From NCBI GenBank assembly GCA_022704885.1, contig JAKJFO010000089.1, forward strand, positions 326-15,860: DNA of 15,535 bases. Direction: 5' to 3'. The translations under genes and the position numbers were made by a program. The DNA comes from Candidatus Rifleibacteriota bacterium (lineage in GTDB: Bacteria; Riflebacteria; Ozemobacteria; Ozemobacterales; Ozemobacteraceae). Below the pieces are notes generated by a model. That model made no database searches and was not told the DNA's origin. It was given only the letters and a program-made list of their open reading frames with translations. Shown here piece by piece: positions 6,286 to 14,226 of this stretch (its first letter is position 1; every line of letters starts with the position of its first letter).

Positions 6286-7797
6286 TCAGTTACCGGTGAA
6301 GCTTTCCTGTTTGATGCGCTTTGCTTCGTCAATTTCGACTTTGTTGTCGATGGCCATTTCTTTGAGCTTAAGTGATTCTTTTTTGCTCTCAGCCAGACTC
6401 TTGAGCTGTTTCGCGCCCTCGTATGCCTTGATGGCGTTTTCGTCTTCGCTGCTCGATTCCATCCAGTCGAGACTACAGGCGTTGTATTGTTGTTTGATGA
6501 ACGCCTGGTCACGAATTTCACGCTGTACAAGCGCTTCGAATTCAGGGGTCCCTTCGGGGGCTACTGCAGAAGTTTTGAATTCATCTCTGATTTCAGCTTC
6601 GGTGCGATTGAATGCGTCGATCATCTTCTTAACGTTGTTAGCCTGCGCTTCAGTTTTTTCTTCTTCTGACATGCCTGCCATTGCCTTGTCGATCTGGCGG
6701 TCAGTCAGCTTCATCTCATAGGCGCGTTTCTGCAAAGCCGCCTGCCGACGGACTTCGGGATCTTCACTGTTGGCATTGAGAATGGTCGTACCCTGATAAG
6801 ATTTGGTATAAAACTGCGATTCAAGATTTCCAATCTTGTCATTTATCCGCTTCAGCACGTCATCGACCAGCTCTGAAGGGCGGTTGCCGCTGTCTTTAGC
6901 CGGCAAAGGACCGTTGTCGGGGCATTTGATTGCGCCGAGATCTTCACGCATTTTCTTAACATCGGCTCCCTCTTCATTTGACCACCAGCCGATCTGCCAC
7001 CATCTTTTGCCGGTATCGACGTCTTCGATTCGCTTGTCGAGCTCTTCCAGGTTCTTTTTTGCTTCGGTAATCGCGCCTTCCTGGGTTTTCAACAGATCTG
7101 CCAGCTGAGGTTCCGTCAGATTTGCCAGCGACTGGGCGTTCAACTGTTCGTTAAAAAAACTGCTGTCGGCGTTTTTTTTCAGCTCATCAGCGACCTCGCT
7201 GGCAATAGTCAGAACTTCTTCGCGTTCCTTGTTGGCCAACGCATAGAATTCGTCACGGATAACAGCAGATGTATGCTGAGAGAAGCGTTCTTCGATGTCG
7301 GTGCCAGGGGCTTTTGCCATAAGATCAAGTGAAATGTCGACGCGGGCTTCGAGATAGGCCTCATCTTCACGCTGCGCTTCAGTAAGCTCTTTGCGGCTCA
7401 CCCTGATGTTGTCGACGTTAGTTGAAAGCGTCTTCTGATAACTGCCGGCAACCTGCCGACGCAGAATTGGCTTTGCAAAAACATATCTGACTTCTTCGAT
7501 CTTGTCGGCAGAAAGTTTGGTGTTGTCAGTCTCATCGACGACATAGCGTTTGAATTCGAGAGTCAGAGGCTCGGCAGTCGATTTGAAAGTCTCGGCTTTG
7601 GCAGCCTTCATGTCGGCTTTGAACTGCGTCAGAATGCGTTGCGCATCCATCTGCAGGATCTGGCGTGTGGTAGTGCGCGAAATATGTCGGCGGGCGTAGC
7701 TCCAGATGTTCATGGCCGCGCCAAGAACCATGGCAGCCAGAACCGCAGCAACCATCAGTTCTACCAGCGTCATGCCAGACCTTCTGAGTTCTTTCAT
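6286..7797 (-). CDS. PilW/GspJ-like minor pseudopilin with long charged helical extension
   Basis: A 503-residue class III prepilin. The leader is 8 residues (MKELRRSG) with the cleavage site Gly8|Met9 and the conserved Glu at +5 (Glu13), then a hydrophobic helix to about residue 30. The prepilin peptidase would cut and methylate it for insertion into a pilus or pseudopilus. Residues ~30-180 resemble the globular part of PilW/GspJ proteins, which are normally about 200-350 residues long. From ~186 to the end there is a highly charged, mostly helical region rich in Glu, Lys, Ala and Gln with predicted coiled-coil character, broken by a Trp-rich patch (KRWWQIGWW) near residue 265. The only two cysteines, Cys292 and Cys441, fall in this extension and could form a disulfide after export. 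The start has AGGAGG about 5 bases upstream. It is the last gene of the operon, 19 bases after the PilV-like gene. Confidence 0.85.
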   Translation of the reverse strand: MKELRRSGMTLVELMVAAVLAAMVLGAAMNIWSYARRHISRTTTRQILQMDAQRILTQFKADMKAAKAETFKSTAEPLTLEFKRYVVDETDNTKLSADKIEEVRYVFAKPILRRQVAGSYQKTLSTNVDNIRVSRKELTEAQREDEAYLEARVDISLDLMAKAPGTDIEERFSQHTSAVIRDEFYALANKEREEVLTIASEVADELKKNADSSFFNEQLNAQSLANLTEPQLADLLKTQEGAITEAKKNLEELDKRIEDVDTGKRWWQIGWWSNEEGADVKKMREDLGAIKCPDNGPLPAKDSGNRPSELVDDVLKRINDKIGNLESQFYTKSYQGTTILNANSEDPEVRRQAALQKRAYEMKLTDRQIDKAMAGMSEEEKTEAQANNVKKMIDAFNRTEAEIRDEFKTSAVAPEGTPEFEALVQREIRDQAFIKQQYNACSLDWMESSSEDENAIKAYEGAKQLKSLAESKKESLKLKEMAIDNKVEIDEAKRIKQESFTGN

Positions 7798-7816
7798 CGT
7801 TGCCTCCTGGTGCCGC

Positions 7817-8290
7817 TCAGAACCTTGTTTCGGGATTAAAAATCAAAGCAAAATCGCGCAGGCTGCGCTCAGGCTCAGATGTTGCGTCGCGGTTTCCCCG
7901 CTCTCGCCAGAAAATTTCGGCTTTGAACGAAATTTCGACCAGCTGGTCAAAGTCGTTTTTAGACGCCTGCATGGTCGCTTCGAGCCAGAATTCTTTATCT
8001 TTTTTCATCTCTTCGATACTTGCCAGAGTATCAGGATAAAACTCGACAGGCACCGCAACAGGCTCTCCGCCTTTGAGCTGATCGTAGTTTTTCTGGTAAC
8101 GCGAAAATGGCACGTGTTTGACTTCTTCAAGAAACTTCGTCAGCAGGCCTGAAGCCTTGGCATAGTTGCCGACCTTCACTGTAGAAACGGCACTGGAACT
8201 GACAAGATTGATCAGCGGAATGAAAGCGATGACGATTATCGCGACAGCGATCAGCACTTCAAGCAGAGACCAGCCTCTTGAACTTTTCAT
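7817..8290 (-). CDS. PilV/GspI-like minor pseudopilin
   Basis: A 157-residue class III prepilin with a 6-residue leader (MKSSRG), cleavage at Gly6|Trp7, and Glu at +5 (Glu11) in the motif WSLLEVLIAVAII. A hydrophobic helix runs to about residue 32 and a small soluble domain follows. Length and motif fit PilV of type IV pili or GspI of type II secretion; in such systems this subunit starts the tip complex with the J/W- and K/X-like subunits. Tryptophan at +1 is uncommon but tolerated. The start codon overlaps the stop of the preceding gene by one base (TGATG), and an AAGG ribosome site lies within that gene's last codons, so translation should be coupled. The neighbouring K-like and J-like genes support the I/V role. 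Confidence 0.88.
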   Translation of the reverse strand: MKSSRGWSLLEVLIAVAIIVIAFIPLINLVSSSAVSTVKVGNYAKASGLLTKFLEEVKHVPFSRYQKNYDQLKGGEPVAVPVEFYPDTLASIEEMKKDKEFWLEATMQASKNDFDQLVEISFKAEIFWRERGNRDATSEPERSLRDFALIFNPETRF

Positions 8291-11175
8291 CAGTCGACCT
8301 TCCAGGCGTTCCAGCGGGGGGAAAGCGCGAGATAATAGCGGCGAGGGTCGTATTTGCCACTCTGAGGATGCAGGCTGCCCAGTGAAGCTCTGACCTTGGA
8401 TGCTGAATAGTCGACCATCACTTCACCACGCATACGGTGCTTGGCAAATTCGTTGGTTACCCAGTTACCGACAATGTTGAGACGAGTGTTTGAGCCAAGA
8501 TAAATGCAGCGATGAGTGTAGACCGAGCCTTCGATGGTAAAATCACCCTCATCGGTCATGATCAGGCCGCCGTTGCGAACTATCAGACTGAAAACAGTTG
8601 GCTTCTCAGCCTCTTCGACATACTTGATGTTGCAGCCAAGGCTGACATTGCCCGATACGACGATCATTCCCTTGCCGGTAACGTAGAAAGTGTCGCCCTC
8701 AGGCGCCTTGAACGAATTGTTATCGGCTCCGAGTGAACCGGCAATGAAGGTCACACCATTGAGCTGCAGAGCTTTTTTGCCATCTATGGTCACCATGCGG
8801 TTCGGCAGATCTTTGATGAAGTTTTCGGCGCTGGCATAGTAGTAGTTCGATTTTTTGGCGAACTGCTCAGGCGAATAGAAATTAGCGGGCATGTTGATCG
8901 TGTCGCCCGGGTCATACATGGTATAAGAGACGTCGGCGGTCATGTCTTCGGCATCGTAGGCTTTCATGAACCACATGTTGTAATCGTATTTATTGATAAT
9001 CTGGTCGGTAAACCAGTATGGCACCGGAATCGGCGGCACGAAGCACCAGGGTGGTGGAAAAGGCAGCAGCGGCAGGCGATCTTGCGCAAAAAGCCCGACG
9101 ATGGTGACATGCCATTGTTTGTAACGCTTGGCCACCATACCTTCGATATCACGCGAAAGGGTCGGATACCAGGTATTGAGGCCGAACAGATGCGTCTTGT
9201 TATCTGACCAGCCGAGAGTCGGCAGACAGTAGTAACTGTTGCGGGTGCCCATCCACGGCAGTTTCATGCGGGAAAAGGCATCGACGATCGGCGTTGAACC
9301 GAAAGCGACAGCGCCCTTGGTAAGGTCGGTCAACGAACTGCCAAAAGCTCTGAATGCAATACTGATTCCAAAGGTGATAATGTTCGAACTTAGCTTTTCA
9401 GGATCTGGCAGAAAGTTGATACTGTCAGCTTTTTTCTTGATGTAATCTTCGTAACCCATTTTATGGGGTTCCTGAGTCCACCATTTATATGAGTCGTTAC
9501 GGGCTTCGAGCGCACTACCCTTGTAGGCATTGCGATTTTCGATGTATTTGGGGTCTTTATGCAGCAACTTAGCCTTGGGCGCGACGTCAGACGTCATCTG
9601 AAAACCATGATTGAATGGCCCGCGCGAAAACTTGAGTTCCTTCGGCAGCGGACTACCTTTCTTGCTCTTGACGTTCTTGGAATTAACCGTGACATCGAGG
9701 TTATATGATGCCTTCGAAACAATCATGTTTTTGGTGCGCCCGAGCATCAGCAGAGCATCAGCACCGGCCGCCATATTGAGTGCCTTGTCAGCAAAACCGC
9801 CCTCGGCTATCTTTGGCCCGTCGTAATGACCGACCAGAGCAGTATTTATTACCAGCGGCGTTCCGGGGCTGCCGGCATCGACAAAGTCATCTGGCTTGTA
9901 GTTGACTCGGATCTGGCCTGAGTGCTCTTTACGGGCTTCGCGTTCCTCTTTGTTCATGACACGCTTGGCGCTGTTATTCACATAAAACTGACCGCCATGA
10001 TCGTTGAAATTGAAGCGGTCATTGTTTATATTCGCGCAAAAGAAGCTGTAAAGCGGGGCCATCGGCTGAATATCAGAGACCTTGAAGTCCTTGGTCGCTT
10101 CGATGCGGCGCTGCGAACTGGTGCCATCAGCAAAATCAACTTTGGCTACCGAAGTGACTTTCAGCGTGCCATATTTTTCGACATAGCGCGAGTAATCTTC
10201 GGGCACCTTGACTCCACCGGGCCAGAGTTCTTCTTTGCGCATGAAGAAGTCTTTGTCGAACATGATCATGATCGGATAAAGATTGGGTTTGTTGAGCAGA
10301 CCATGAAAAAGTGCGCGCAAAATCTTATCGAGAATGAAAAAGTCTTTCAGACCGATTCCATCAGAACAGTTCATTACGTTGGCAAGCTGAGTGTCTTTGG
10401 TAAGTGGTTTCAGGGCCAGATCTACGACAGCCGCCGGGTCGATGGTGGCCAGCGTGATATCAGCCTTGATAATCGGAATGTGAACTTTGATCGGAATCGT
10501 GAAATTGAAAAGTGACAACCAGTCGGGAAACTCGCCAACAAAGGCAGCGCGGCCCTTGTTTTCGAGAAAATCGACGATGTCCTTGCGCGCCGAAAATTCG
10601 CAGTCGATGCCGGGCACCTCGTATTTACCCGAAGGCAGTGCTTTGGGAGTGACGCGGTAGGCACTTTCGATCTCGAAGGTCACCTTTACGTCATATGCTT
10701 TTATCTTATCGCCGCCGGCGAACTTGATCAGATCATCGACCCAGTCTTCGCCTTCGGTCTTAAGACGAAGATCGGCAAGCGTATACTCTACCTTGTTCGG
10801 GAAACCTTCCGCTTCCATGACAGAAACATCGAGCTCATCATCGGCGCCAAGCTCAACCGCGGCATCGTTGACTTTTCCGCTCTTAACCGGCAGCGGGTAA
10901 CGCAGCATGATGGCAAAGCTTTTCTGTGTGGCTGTCTGCATGAATGATGAATCATCGTTCATGGCACGGCTCATCATATGCATTCCGCGCATGATGCCGG
11001 TTTCAGCGAGCGAAGCCGCCTGATCGCCACCCAGTGCTTTTTGCGACTGCCGTGTTCGCTCGACGGTCGATGAGCCAAAATACAGCGATGCCACAAAGAT
11101 GACGCCCAGGATGGCGACAACAACCGCCAGAACATTACCTCTGCGGGCTTTGCCAACGAGTTTTTCTGATTTCAT
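8290..11175 (-). CDS. Giant GspK/PilX-like pseudopilin without Glu+5
   Basis: A 961-residue protein whose N-terminus matches a prepilin of the GspK/PilX kind: a basic leader ending ARRG, likely cleavage Gly13|Asn14, then a hydrophobic helix (NVLAVVVAILGVIFVASLYF). Position +5 is Val, as expected for GspK-type tip subunits, which lack the Glu. The segment with QAASLAETGIMRGM resembles the PilX N-terminal pattern of AAE.G after the helix. Typical GspK and PilX proteins have about 200-350 residues, so ~600 are extra. The middle is mixed alpha/beta with no family I recognise. Residues ~690-720 form a Pro- and aromatic-rich patch (LPLLPFPPPWCFVPPIPVPY). Residues ~800-910 have regularly spaced short beta strands (TFYVTGKGMIVVSGNVSLG, later FTIEGSVYTHRCIYLG) that suggest a beta-helix. 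The ATG has GAGGGG about 7 bases upstream. The stop overlaps the PilV-like start. A tip adhesin or sensor role is inferred. Confidence 0.8.
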   Translation of the reverse strand: MKSEKLVGKARRGNVLAVVVAILGVIFVASLYFGSSTVERTRQSQKALGGDQAASLAETGIMRGMHMMSRAMNDDSSFMQTATQKSFAIMLRYPLPVKSGKVNDAAVELGADDELDVSVMEAEGFPNKVEYTLADLRLKTEGEDWVDDLIKFAGGDKIKAYDVKVTFEIESAYRVTPKALPSGKYEVPGIDCEFSARKDIVDFLENKGRAAFVGEFPDWLSLFNFTIPIKVHIPIIKADITLATIDPAAVVDLALKPLTKDTQLANVMNCSDGIGLKDFFILDKILRALFHGLLNKPNLYPIMIMFDKDFFMRKEELWPGGVKVPEDYSRYVEKYGTLKVTSVAKVDFADGTSSQRRIEATKDFKVSDIQPMAPLYSFFCANINNDRFNFNDHGGQFYVNNSAKRVMNKEEREARKEHSGQIRVNYKPDDFVDAGSPGTPLVINTALVGHYDGPKIAEGGFADKALNMAAGADALLMLGRTKNMIVSKASYNLDVTVNSKNVKSKKGSPLPKELKFSRGPFNHGFQMTSDVAPKAKLLHKDPKYIENRNAYKGSALEARNDSYKWWTQEPHKMGYEDYIKKKADSINFLPDPEKLSSNIITFGISIAFRAFGSSLTDLTKGAVAFGSTPIVDAFSRMKLPWMGTRNSYYCLPTLGWSDNKTHLFGLNTWYPTLSRDIEGMVAKRYKQWHVTIVGLFAQDRLPLLPFPPPWCFVPPIPVPYWFTDQIINKYDYNMWFMKAYDAEDMTADVSYTMYDPGDTINMPANFYSPEQFAKKSNYYYASAENFIKDLPNRMVTIDGKKALQLNGVTFIAGSLGADNNSFKAPEGDTFYVTGKGMIVVSGNVSLGCNIKYVEEAEKPTVFSLIVRNGGLIMTDEGDFTIEGSVYTHRCIYLGSNTRLNIVGNWVTNEFAKHRMRGEVMVDYSASKVRASLGSLHPQSGKYDPRRYYLALSPRWNAWKVD

Positions 11176-11221
11176 AGTTCACCCCTCTGACTTTGAGAGA
11201 AAGTCTCCATAACACATACGC

Positions 11222-12055
11222 TCAACTACCCCCGCCACGTTGCACGGAATATGGTGGCGCCGGCTCGGCAGTAGGCAGATCCTTTGGATACCAGTCTTTG
11301 GTCTGGTTCAAACCATTCAGAAACTCTTCGAAGCTCACATTGGTGCCAAGCGCCAGATTGGCTCTGGTGAGCTGCTCGCGCAATTTGCCGGGATCAATCA
11401 TACTTATCTGCGCAAACATGTCGTAAGCACGCGAAACATCGTCTGCCAGAGGACCATAGACATTGGAAAGCTTTTGCGCAGACAGAGCATAGTTTTTGAA
11501 TGCTTCACGAAATTTTTCTTTATCACCAGTGATCAGGTAAACTTCCATCAGGCCGCCCCAGGCATGCAGTTCCTTGAAATGGTTATTGTTGCTGCTGCCA
11601 AGAACTTTGGTATACGCCTTTTCGGCAGCCGCCATGTCTCCCTGATCGAAGATCGAATTAGCTTCGGCAATCATCGGATCGTCTTCGACCTCGATCATCT
11701 GTCGGGTTTCTTTGGGAATATCGGGCGGCAGACTCAGCCGTCGCGGGATCGACTGCACCTTCGACCAGGCGCGATTGAGTTCGGCTTCTATAGTCATTTC
11801 ATGAGGGTTCACTGCCGGAGCAACCGATCTGGTGCGCTCAACCGCTGCTGTTCGCGAGGTCGAAGTCAGATTGAATGCCGACTGCTTACCGGGATCAGCC
11901 AGCGAGATCCTGGTTGTCACCGCCTGTTTGTCAGCGACTTTTGCATGGAAATACAGATACAGAATCGGGATCAGCAGCAGGATGATGCCTGACACCAGGA
12001 ATTTAGTATCGCTGATGTCAATTTTTCCGAGAGATTCTTTCAGATCGTCAGACAT
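11222..12055 (-). CDS. Single-pass TPR-like protein, first gene of the pilin operon
   Basis: A 277-residue protein. Residues 1-18 are a short hydrophilic N-terminus, 19-37 a membrane helix (FLVSGIILLLIPILYLYF), ~40-120 a Ser/Thr/Pro-containing linker, and ~124-200 helical hairpins of TPR type (AEANSIFDQGDMAAAEKAY, then AWGGLMEVYLITGDKEKF). The end is Pro/Gly-rich. With the N-terminus inside, the helical domain would sit in the periplasm. It resembles, in plan only, bitopic scaffold proteins of pilus and secretion machines; I cannot name the family. The start is firm: AGGAG 5 bases upstream of ATG. The next gene starts 46 bases after its stop, so the four genes are probably cotranscribed, and a role in assembling or anchoring the large pseudopilins is the simplest reading of the context. 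Confidence 0.8.
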   Translation of the reverse strand: MSDDLKESLGKIDISDTKFLVSGIILLLIPILYLYFHAKVADKQAVTTRISLADPGKQSAFNLTSTSRTAAVERTRSVAPAVNPHEMTIEAELNRAWSKVQSIPRRLSLPPDIPKETRQMIEVEDDPMIAEANSIFDQGDMAAAEKAYTKVLGSSNNNHFKELHAWGGLMEVYLITGDKEKFREAFKNYALSAQKLSNVYGPLADDVSRAYDMFAQISMIDPGKLREQLTRANLALGTNVSFEEFLNGLNQTKDWYPKDLPTAEPAPPYSVQRGGGS

Positions 12056-12075
12056 AATATCTCCTCATAGGTTAT

Positions 12076-12081
12076 ATTGTA
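12076..12081 (-). promoter_or_regulatory. Candidate -10 box of the pilin operon
   Basis: TACAAT on the minus strand, 21 bases upstream of the ATG of the TPR-like gene. The -35 region 17 bases farther upstream is poor (TTACTG), which could mean an activated promoter or a wrong call. Confidence 0.35.
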
Positions 12082-12475
12082 CACTATTTTGGGCAGATCA
12101 GTAACCGTTGAGCAACGATAATTCAAAAACCGGTTTTTTCTCTACAGTCGACCTGATGGTTTTTAGGTTCATCCGGATCTTGCATACTTTTTGCGAGAAA
12201 TGTTTTTAAAATCGGGCTCTCGGCGGAATCTCATTCGCTACAACTCTCCCCAGACGAGGCTTATTTTGTAAAGCTATGGCTTTGCGTCAAAACTGCCTGG
12301 CTCGAAGCTTTCGCTCATGAGAAACCCGCCTGCGCCCTTACTTTATTTGTAACCCGATGAACCGGTGTTGAACAGCAAAGTATGCTTCTGTCGGTGATGA
12401 CCCGTTTTTTATCAGAGCTCATTGAATGACCCTGCCGGTTTACATAACTCCGATCTTTATATTGCTTTGCAACGT

Positions 12476-12490
12476 ATTATTTTAAATAAT
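12476..12490. repeat. AT-rich perfect dyad ATTATTT-T-AAATAAT
   Basis: Seven-base arms are perfectly inverted around one central T. The dyad lies 24 bases upstream of the putative -35 of the symporter gene, a usual place for a regulator site. AT-only dyads arise by chance more readily than mixed ones, so support is modest. Confidence 0.4.
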
Positions 12491-12514
12491 CGCGACAAAA
12501 TCTAACTTTTTCTC

Positions 12515-12543
12515 TTGACGCATTGCAACATTTATGAGAAAAT
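12515..12543 (+). promoter_or_regulatory. Possible promoter of the symporter gene
   Basis: TTGACG is a strong -35 match. The hexamer 17 bases downstream (GAAAAT, 12538-12543) is a weak -10. If used, transcription would begin near 12550, downstream of the ATG at 12534, which supports GTG 12588 as the real start of the symporter. Confidence 0.35.
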
Positions 12544-12587
12544 CACTACATAAAAATATTGCAAGGCAAAATGGAGGAAAGCAAGTC

Positions 12588-14144
12588 GTGAGTCACACTG
12601 CAATGGTATGGTCTGCCCTGATCCTTTATGTTTCTGTAACCGTTTTTCTGACAGTTCGTGGAATGCTGCGAACCAAAGATCTGGCAAGTTTTGCCGTCGG
12701 CAACCGTGATATCGGCCCGGCCTGGGTCGGCCTGTCGCTCACTGCCCAGCTGACCAGCGTTGCAACTTTTGTGGTAAATCCCGGTCTTGTTTACACTTAT
12801 GGCCTTTCCGCCCTGCTCGGCCTTGGTTTTGCCGCTGGTCTTGGCATCATAGCAGGGTTATGCATACTTTCCGGCCCTTTTCGTTCAGTTGGCGACAAGG
12901 TAAAGGCACTGACAATTCCTCAATGGATCGGCGCCCGCTATGAATCGAAATGGCTGCGCCTGTTCTTTGCCTTGATTTCACTTTCATTGATCAGCTTCAT
13001 CGTTCTCATTGCAGTCGCCATAGCTCTCACGTTATTTTCACTTCTGCAGCTTACCGATATCAATCAGACCACATGGCTGGTCATCGGAATAATGGTTTTC
13101 GTTTTCAGTTACACTCTGCTCGGTGGAGCCAATACCTCTACCTACACCAACGCAATACAGGCCATTGTGATGCTGGTTGTTGCGCTGATCCTTATCGGCA
13201 GCGGCTTCGAGCATTTCGGCGGCGAAGGACTGCTGGCAAAAATCAGTTCGTCCAACCCTGAATTGACTTCGCTCACTAATCCCGGGTCGCTTTATTTCCG
13301 CAACTTCTTCGAAGTATTTGTCTGCAACTTCATCGTTGGCCTGGCTATCGTCTGCCAGCCTCACATTCTCGGCAAATCGCTTTTGCTCAAAGATGAGAGC
13401 CAGATTAAAACGTATCTCGCCGTAGCGATAATCGCCGGCACTGCGTTTGTATCAGTCATGTTCGTCGGTCTCTATGCCCGCGTCGCTCTGACCGAAGTCG
13501 TCAGAGGCGATCTCGTGGTTCCCACCTATATCGCAAAGAATTTTTCTTCAGCGACTCAGGTTCTCATCAGCATGGGCCTGCTCTGCGCCGGTATTTCGAC
13601 ACTCGAAGGCCTTCTGCTCGCGCTCTCTGCTATCTTTTCAAGCGACATATATCTGACCCTCAGACCAATCAACCCGGAAACCCGTGAGCAGGACCTAAAA
13701 AAAGCCCTGCTTTTCGGCCGCGTCGCCCTGGTGCTTGTCGGTATCGGCTGTGTATTTCTCTCGATCTGGCAACTGCGCAACCCGACCGGCGGTTCGGTGG
13801 CGATATTCGCCCAGTATGGCGTCTACCTGCTGTTTACTGCCACTTTTCTGCCGATTGCCTGCGGCCTGTTTCTGCCCAGCGTAGGCCGCGAACTGATCGG
13901 CAAAGGCGTAATCGCCTCTACCCTGTTCTATTTCCTGCCTGCGATCGTTCACCGCTTCGCGCCTGAAGCTCCGTTCTTCTACATGGCCAACAACCCGGCC
14001 ATTCTTGCCACCACCGGCATAGTAGCCGGCTGGCTGGTGGTAGCTGCCGGCCTTGCCCTTCAGAAAAATCCGGCATTCGCCGCTTCTGCAACAGAAGTCG
14101 AGCAGCTCGTGCCAGTGCCTGCAAGCCAGCCCGACAAAGAATAA
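12588..14144 (+). CDS. Sodium:solute symporter (SSF family)
   Basis: A 518-residue inner-membrane transporter of the SSS/SSF (LeuT-fold) family, which couples uptake of a small organic solute to Na+ entry. There are about 13 hydrophobic helices. The pattern S-F-A-V-G-N-R with LTAQLTSVATF matches TM1 of the family, and Ser337-Thr338 in GISTLEG, followed by SAIFSSDIY, matches the TM8 Na+-binding pair of PutP-like proteins. Length is normal. I chose GTG at 12588 because GGAGG lies 10 bases upstream; an upstream in-frame ATG at 12534 has no ribosome site and would add 18 hydrophilic residues. The substrate cannot be read from sequence. It converges with ortB, whose pathway consumes an amino acid, but opposite orientation gives no operon support for an ornithine link. 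The upstream AT-rich dyad suggests regulated expression. Confidence 0.92.
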   Translation: MSHTAMVWSALILYVSVTVFLTVRGMLRTKDLASFAVGNRDIGPAWVGLSLTAQLTSVATFVVNPGLVYTYGLSALLGLGFAAGLGIIAGLCILSGPFRSVGDKVKALTIPQWIGARYESKWLRLFFALISLSLISFIVLIAVAIALTLFSLLQLTDINQTTWLVIGIMVFVFSYTLLGGANTSTYTNAIQAIVMLVVALILIGSGFEHFGGEGLLAKISSSNPELTSLTNPGSLYFRNFFEVFVCNFIVGLAIVCQPHILGKSLLLKDESQIKTYLAVAIIAGTAFVSVMFVGLYARVALTEVVRGDLVVPTYIAKNFSSATQVLISMGLLCAGISTLEGLLLALSAIFSSDIYLTLRPINPETREQDLKKALLFGRVALVLVGIGCVFLSIWQLRNPTGGSVAIFAQYGVYLLFTATFLPIACGLFLPSVGRELIGKGVIASTLFYFLPAIVHRFAPEAPFFYMANNPAILATTGIVAGWLVVAAGLALQKNPAFAASATEVEQLVPVPASQPDKE

Positions 14145-14165
14145 GCAAAAATTCTCACAGTAACA

Positions 14166-14192
14166 GAAGCCCCCGTAAAATGCGGGGGCTTC
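14166..14192. terminator. Bidirectional hairpin terminator between symporter and ortB
   Basis: A perfect 10-bp stem (GAAGCCCCCG / CGGGGGCTTC) with a 7-base loop lies between two convergent stop codons, 21 and 34 bases away. Neither side carries a long T run, so release may be less efficient than at the other terminators here, but position and stem stability make the role clear. Confidence 0.8.
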
Positions 14193-14226
14193 GTTGTCAA
14201 CGCTTCATTTCAGAAGGCAAATTCGC

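Larger units (their letters stand above)
12056..12587. other. Divergent intergenic region between pilin operon and symporter
   Basis: About 530 bases without a supported gene, an unusually long gap for this window. For the minus strand a -10-like TACAAT (12081-12076) lies just upstream of the pilin operon, with a weak -35; it would give a leader of about 14 bases. For the plus strand there is TTGACG at 12515-12520 and an AT-rich dyad at 12476-12490. Between 12200 and 12400 small hairpins can be drawn, for example AAAGC-TATG-GCTTT inside flanking GACG and CGTC, but none matches a riboswitch, T-box or RNA family I know. Confidence 0.5.

Noticed and set aside
6014..6299. Two short plus-strand frames in the gap after the pilin operon
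   Set aside because: They lack ribosome sites, overlap each other and cross the hairpin terminator of the opposite operon; no domain is visible.
11240..11992. 250-codon plus-strand frame opposite the TPR-like gene
   Set aside because: It is antisense to a gene with a good start, membrane helix and TPR pattern, and no ribosome site or domain is visible.
12230..12350. Possible riboswitch or T-box upstream of the symporter
   Set aside because: The hairpins are short and I found no T-box sequence (TGGNACC) or other aptamer core; the likely transcription start also lies downstream of this stretch.
12534..12536. ATG at 12534 as the start of the symporter
   Set aside because: It has no Shine-Dalgarno sequence, sits inside the likely promoter and adds a hydrophilic stretch unusual before TM1. 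GTG 12588 has GGAGG upstream.
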